Shown here: one piece after another, positions 59,101 through 64,000 of the stretch
Numbering within the stretch: the first letter of the stretch is position 1
How the letters are laid out: every line of letters begins with the position of its first letter
The notes under the pieces: generated by a model
Databases searched by the model: none
What the model was told of the DNA's origin: nothing
What the model saw: only the letters and a program-made list of their open reading frames with translations
Program-made: the position numbers and the translations under genes
Origin: Rotaria sp. Silwood1
Lineage: Eukaryota; Rotifera; Eurotatoria; Philodinida; Philodinidae
Assembly (NCBI GenBank): GCA_905250075.1
Contig: CAJNOP010000022.1
Span: forward strand, 630,612-694,611
Reading direction: 5' to 3'
Length of the DNA: 64,000 nucleotides

Positions 59101-62100
59101 TTAACTAAACCAGCATGCATAAGAATTAAAAGCAAAGCAAACATAGAAATACATATTAGCGAATCAACAACAGTTATTTTTAAAAAAATATGTGTTTTTT
59201 TTGTCTCTTTCTTCTCTATAAAATTATTAAGCAACATAACGGAAACATGTAGACGAATTTACAATAAGATCCAAGAATTGTGAATTAGTAAAATATTTTC
59301 TTTTCTTTTTATTTGGAACCAATGAAAAACTTACAAACAGTGGAATTGATATCAGACGAAGCCTGAGATCTTTTTTCTGCTAGCATCGAAGCAGTAGAAG
59401 GAGACGAAGATTGCTAGAAGAATATAGTGAAGAGAGAGAAATAAAGATGCTAATAGAACAAATTAAACTAAATAGTCTTGAGCAATGTTAGTTGATATTT
59501 ATACTATTAATCAATAAGAACAAAATTTCAAAGTCAAAGTGATGAAGAAGAATCTCAATTTTAAATATAGATCATCCTTCTTCATGAAGCAATCTATTAT
59601 AAAATTGCGTGCAGAACAAATAGATTTTAAAAAAAATAAGAAACTAAAATAGCGTAGACAGCATGCTCGTTCTTAATCGTATGTGAATTAAGTAGATTAA
59701 GAGAGAGCGCATCCTTATTATTAAATAGTGTTAATGTGTAGCTGTGATAGCTTGTGAAAGATTTTGATATTGAATGTTTACTTGAATGTGTTATTGGGGT
59801 TGATTGTTGATGATGATAAACATCATCTTTACGCAAATCGATCATATGTGCTTTTCGTTTATGAGACTTATCTCGCATATGTTCAGTGTATTCAAGTGAA
59901 CATGTACCATGTAATTGAGCACGTGTAAATGTTGATGGTGCCCAAGTTTTTGATAGATTTGTATTTTCTTTACTAGCTTTACTATCATCATCAGTCTCAT
60001 GGGACTCAATTGTAGTTAATGGTGGTGGTGTTATTATTGAGGATGTTTTTTCTAATGGATATGATCGATGTACTTTCAATGCTGTTGCTGGTGCAGGAGT
60101 AATTGGTGCTACATTTGGATTTGGTGTTGGTATGTCTGTAAATGATGATGGACTTAATTCTTCACCGGCACTACTTGATCCACTATCATCCCCACCACCT
60201 TTTACAGTATTATCTTTTTCATTGTGATATGAACTTTTACGATTAGTGACAGTTTCCTGTTTATTATGATGTGCTGGACGTGATAAACGTTTACGAAGTG
60301 TATGGATTGTTTTTGATAATGTTGTTATACTTAGTGGTTTTTCTTCATGAGGACCTGAAACACTAGTTCTTCCGCCGGTTAAGTGTGATCCTGTTATTTT
60401 ATCATCACCATGTATTGACTCGCTTGATCGTGAACGAACTAATGATTTTGGTAAGTTTTCACTGGGCGTATCTTGAATCGGAGTTTGAATTGATGCTTTT
60501 GCACGAAGTTTATTTGACATCGGTCCAGTAGTAGAAAATATAAAAGGGTTTTTTGATAATCTTGGTTCAGCTGTCGCTGGATGACTTAGTAGTGATCGCT
60601 AGATAGAAATAGGTTTTTTTTTTTCGTTTTTTTTAATTTCAACAAAAAGTCTAAATAAATAAATGAATAAAAAAGAATGTTTACTTGATGATCTGAAGAC
60701 ATTGGCTCATCATTATTGATATCATTTGAAGTACCATGACGTTTTGGAGACATTATTGTTCGTTGAAATGGATCCATTGTACCATAAAGGTCAGCAGTAG
60801 CCATATTCATTAAAATAGATTTACTTAAATAATCAATAACAACAAGACCATTCTCTAATCCAAGTATTAACCTATTGAAAAAAAACAACAACAAAATGTG
60901 AAAAATGAAGTAGCATTTTTCTATACAATCCAAATTTTGAATTAATTGAAATATCACTTAAAACAGGTATTTTATCACTGGGTAGCCATGATAAAAGACA
61001 AACAAGCTCAGGTTGATAACCAGCCATTCGACGAGAACCCATTTTTGCTCGAAGTAAACTTTTAAAGTCCTAGAAAAAAAATACATATCTTTATTTCTAG
61101 ATAAAACAATTTAAGAGGAGTATTGAAGTCTAGAGCTAAAGATTTGGAGCTTATAGACTATGACAAACACTTCTTACAAGGATAGTTATATGACTCTCCA
61201 ATAGAGCTCATCAAATCCGAAATTTCGGCCCCGATTGAACCGTTCTTTGATGCTTTCAATGAAATTTTTTATTTGCAATAGGATAGACTCAGACGATTGG
61301 AGGTACTTTTCTTCAGTATTTTGTATTTAATGACTAGTGGACTCTACACATTTCTCAGACGAGTCATCTGAGGTATGTGTAGAGTATAGCTCATCGGTTC
61401 CAGATCCAGGACTAACTCAATGGACTCTACTCAAGAATCGAACTAATATTGTACCTGAGTAGGTACTGACGAGACTTGTAGAAACCTATAAGTGTTCGTC
61501 TTCATGCTGTTTTCTTCCCAAACGATGTAAAGCTCGTGCTAACAACCGTTTTCTATGAAAAAGACTAAAGACTCAAAATTTACTTTTTTTTCTGTATTTG
61601 GTTTTAATAACGGTGATTGTAAATCAGTTGTCGATGATAAATTTCCACTTGTATTTGAATCGTTATGATCATTTGATGAATTTCCATGTAAAATTGGAAT
61701 TTCTATCCATGATAAATCTCCTAAACCTTCGTCAGCTTTATCTAACTCAGAACCAGTAAATTTAAATAATGTAACGTGACCACCAAGTGCAGCAGCTATT
61801 AAATATTTTCCATCACAACAAACTTTTATTGAATATATTGCAAATGGATATTCATAACCATTTAATTCATCTGATAAATATATTGTATTTATTTGTTGTT
61901 GAATTGATTCATCACCTATACTGTTATTTGCCCGTGGTAGTCTTGTATCGAATTTAATATTTGCATTGAGATCTTTTTTATTTGATGACGAAGATGAGGG
62001 ATTTGTTAATGATGTACGAATAAATAAACGATTTGTACATAATTTATATAGAAATGAAAGATTACAACCAGATGCATCCCAAAATTTAATTGAACCATCT

Positions 62101-62240
62101 GCATGACTATAAATTAAAAAAAAAAGGGAAATAAATTTAAAATGATGAACATGAAGAAAACGTATTGTTTACCCAGTTATAATAAGTTCGTTGTATCCAA
62201 ATATAGTCGAACCAGATTTACCACCTGATACTGGATTTTC
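56193..62240 (-). CDS. STXBP5: Tomosyn (syntaxin-binding protein 5), C-terminal part, partial
   Basis: Exons on the minus strand, from upstream to downstream: 62173-62240, 61584-62106, 60927-61069, 60685-60871, a linker exon from 60598 to below about 59830, then 59335-59413, 58918-59034, 58762-58857, 58599-58709, 58384-58535, 58221-58326, 58054-58166, 57914-57996, 56604-56726, 56416-56537 and 56193-56348. WD-repeat blocks of the Lgl/tomosyn type are clear (HADGSIKFWDASG, LGLENGLVVIDYLSKS, ATADLYGTMDPFQR, SVWLGTSTGCVLVI, CSPTEIQKL). A Ser-rich linker of over 250 residues is the hypervariable loop. The C-terminus is PEAPKQNFF, EELFGEA and an R-SNARE helix with Arg at the zero layer (IERGQKLSEVE). 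Tomosyn binds syntaxin/SNAP25 and restrains vesicle fusion. The N-terminal WD repeats lie beyond the window or behind a long intron. The linker exon's 3' boundary is unsettled. Confidence 0.93.
57033..57592. mobile_element. foldback (long inverted repeat) element inside a tomosyn intron
   Basis: AGTTCTTGGTGGAGATTTTC at 57033-57052 is an exact 20-bp reverse complement of 57573-57592. Further in, AGTTATAAGACTTTT (57147-57161) is an exact reverse complement of 57486-57500, with partial pairing around both. The element is thus a 560-bp imperfect palindrome with no coding, lying in the 1.19-kb intron 56727-57913. Nearby TTGATCGATCAA-type words may belong to its outer ends. Confidence 0.65.
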
Positions 62241-64000
62241 CTTCAAAGAAAATAAATTGATTAGAAGTTTTTAGAGAGGTAAAATATGAAATAGAATAGA
62301 ATGATCGTTGGTTTTCTTTTCGTATATCAAAAGTATTCAACGACTTGAAATTCTGTATTACATCGTAATACACCACAAAATTTTTAGGAGATCCGTATTA
62401 ACAAAAGATAGGAACATTTATGAAAGTTTATGACCTCTCTAAGCTGTTATAAACAAAGTTCCTAATATCCTTTTTTGTAGCATGATAGATGATCCAGACT
62501 TGATCGTTTGAAATCAAATCAATGAGAATTCCGATCGAATTATTGGAGAATTTCTAAACCATATCAGAAGATAACTCAATTAGAAGTCGTCATAATTAGA
62601 TTTTACATAATCAAGTTAATATGTCTTTCTAATAAAAAAATATTACGATTGTAGTTAAAAAAAACTTCCAATATATAGGTCACTTCTGACTTCATAAAAG
62701 AACAATGATAGCTTGTACTAGTTTAAACTATGCATCTAAAATCTGAACGACATAATGTAACTTATAGTGCAAAAATCTTGGCACAATAGTTTCGTTCCTT
62801 TTTCTTTTGGACTCTAAAAGAAAATTTGTTAGAGCCAATATCAGAATTTTTTCGTCATTTGTGAATATATGTTTACATTTTTCTTCTGAAGTAAGATTGA
62901 ACAATTATTAGTAAATATTGTAAAAAGTCTAAAACCTGTGTTTGTACAAAAGCAAACAGCAGGTCTGATGTAGTTTTTAGTTTGTATCTTAGAATAGTTT
63001 TAACTAATATTATTATAGAGTACTGAATTTAATACAAAATTAGATATTATAATAAATGAAATTTCATCTATACGTTTGCATTAATGAACTAATAGCTTTT
63101 TCAAAATATAATCGGCTTCAATGTTTTTAGAACAAGTTTTGAATACAACTTGTTCTAAAAATAGCAGAGCAGATTATATGCTGAAATGGATAGTAGTTTA
63201 TATGGACATTGACATTGGTCAAAACATTGCTGTTTCAAAAACTGCTTTTAGAAATGTAAACGTAAAGAGAACGTATTGTATAGTGAGCTGAGTCATTAAA
63301 AACTATTCCACATTTTGAATATAATAGATTTGAATCGAAATATAAAATTAACTAAAATGAAACATAGTCGAAAGGTTTCGATTTCTCTCAGTAAATCGAT
63401 GATTTCTATGACAAATCTATATATGGTTAATTGATCGAAATTTGTAATTTTTTGTAGGGAAAGAGTAAAACTCACATCTAAAAGAAAATATTTGTAAATT
63501 TTTTTAAAATAGTTGTATGTATTTTGCTCACAGAAATTTTTTATCAGTTTTATCATTGTAATGAAATAATATTCATCATATTTCCTGATGATTATTATAG
63601 TTGTATAACACTTCAAATTGACAGTCGTATTTTATGAAGCTTACTGTTTCTAATTTATTTTCTAATATGCTAGTCGCTTAGATTTATCTTTTCAACAGTT
63701 TTATTAAAATATTTTCAGTATTGATTTCATAACCAAATAGAGAGTATACGACCAATAGAAAATTTATCATGTATTATTCGATAAGATTTAAGCAAATATA
63801 AAAATGTCAAACAAAAGAATTATTAACATAGGTTTAGTGTAGAAAAGTGTGTGAAAATGATTAACAATATTTGAAAAAGGTTAAAAGCAATCGTCCGAAA
63901 ACAAGGTCAATGCATTTCAAAATTTGATTACTGATATTTATACAAAATGTCAATTCGATAAACTTATAAATCATATCGATATCGTATTGAAAAATTTTAA
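62241..64000. other. no exon seen; probable long tomosyn intron
   Basis: The most upstream visible tomosyn exon starts at 62240 and is not the beginning of the protein. Nothing in 62241-64000 on the minus strand resembles its WD repeats. The sequence is AT-rich, and the 106-codon frame at 63296-63616 has no recognisable content. Confidence 0.4.

Noticed and set aside
1..64000. CRISPR arrays, prokaryotic operons, rRNA genes, phage or plasmid features
   Set aside because: No regularly spaced direct repeats of CRISPR size, no operon spacing and no rRNA signatures. The genes are spliced and eukaryotic.

Overview
This is an AT-rich (roughly 30% GC by eye) animal nuclear contig. It carries spliced protein genes whose introns are mostly 45-80 nt with GT-AG ends, and the best-recognised proteins are metazoan (CEP44, TBL2, tomosyn, carboxypeptidase Q, a P4-ATPase, eIF5B, ribosomal protein eL33). 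The tiny introns, the TGTGGG-like interstitial blocks and an intronless amidohydrolase beside host genes suggest a bdelloid rotifer. That placement is inference from sequence style and was not tested by a database search. Two runs of N (100 and 10 bases) show that it is an assembly scaffold.

Layout. Positions 1-4.7 kb hold the 5' part of a TBL2 gene on the minus strand and, divergently, a complete CEP44 gene of 11 exons. 4.7-11.1 kb is a repeat-rich gene-free stretch: a GT-rich hairpin block, a GC-richer degenerate island, a four-copy 133-bp tandem repeat, a 30-bp tandem repeat and a 258-bp piggyBac-style MITE with TTAA at both ends. 11.1-12.9 kb holds a secreted trypsin-like protease with a Ser/Thr 30-nt minisatellite tail that is decaying by nonsense changes. 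At 14.6-14.9 kb (minus) is a small secreted six-cysteine defensin-like gene carrying one in-frame TGA. 17.9-19.4 kb (minus) is a complete carboxypeptidase Q. 19.4-23.9 kb is gene-poor and contains the 100-N gap. 23.9-24.9 kb is the intronless amidohydrolase with heat-shock-element-like dyads upstream. 27.5-27.9 kb is a small secreted ricin-type lectin, surrounded by several GT/CA hairpin blocks. 30.7-31.3 kb (minus) is the ribosomal protein eL33 gene. 31.3-38.3 kb shows no recognisable gene.

The right part holds a P4-ATPase of the ATP10 type (38.3-44.9 kb) whose actuator domain is lost in a 10-N gap, a mariner transposase relic (47.9-48.2 kb), a complete 16-exon eIF5B (49.0-53.5 kb) and the 3' two-thirds or so of tomosyn/STXBP5 (56.2-62.2 kb, minus), which runs off the right side.

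The genes do not form an operon or pathway. The functional themes are housekeeping (translation: eL33, eIF5B; centriole: CEP44), membrane traffic (ATP10 flippase, tomosyn) and secreted factors (protease, lectin, defensin-like peptide, carboxypeptidase Q). The most interesting items are the broken defensin-like gene, the repeated telomere-like hairpin blocks scattered between genes, the nonsense-riddled mucin-like tail of the protease, and several unannotated non-autonomous mobile elements.
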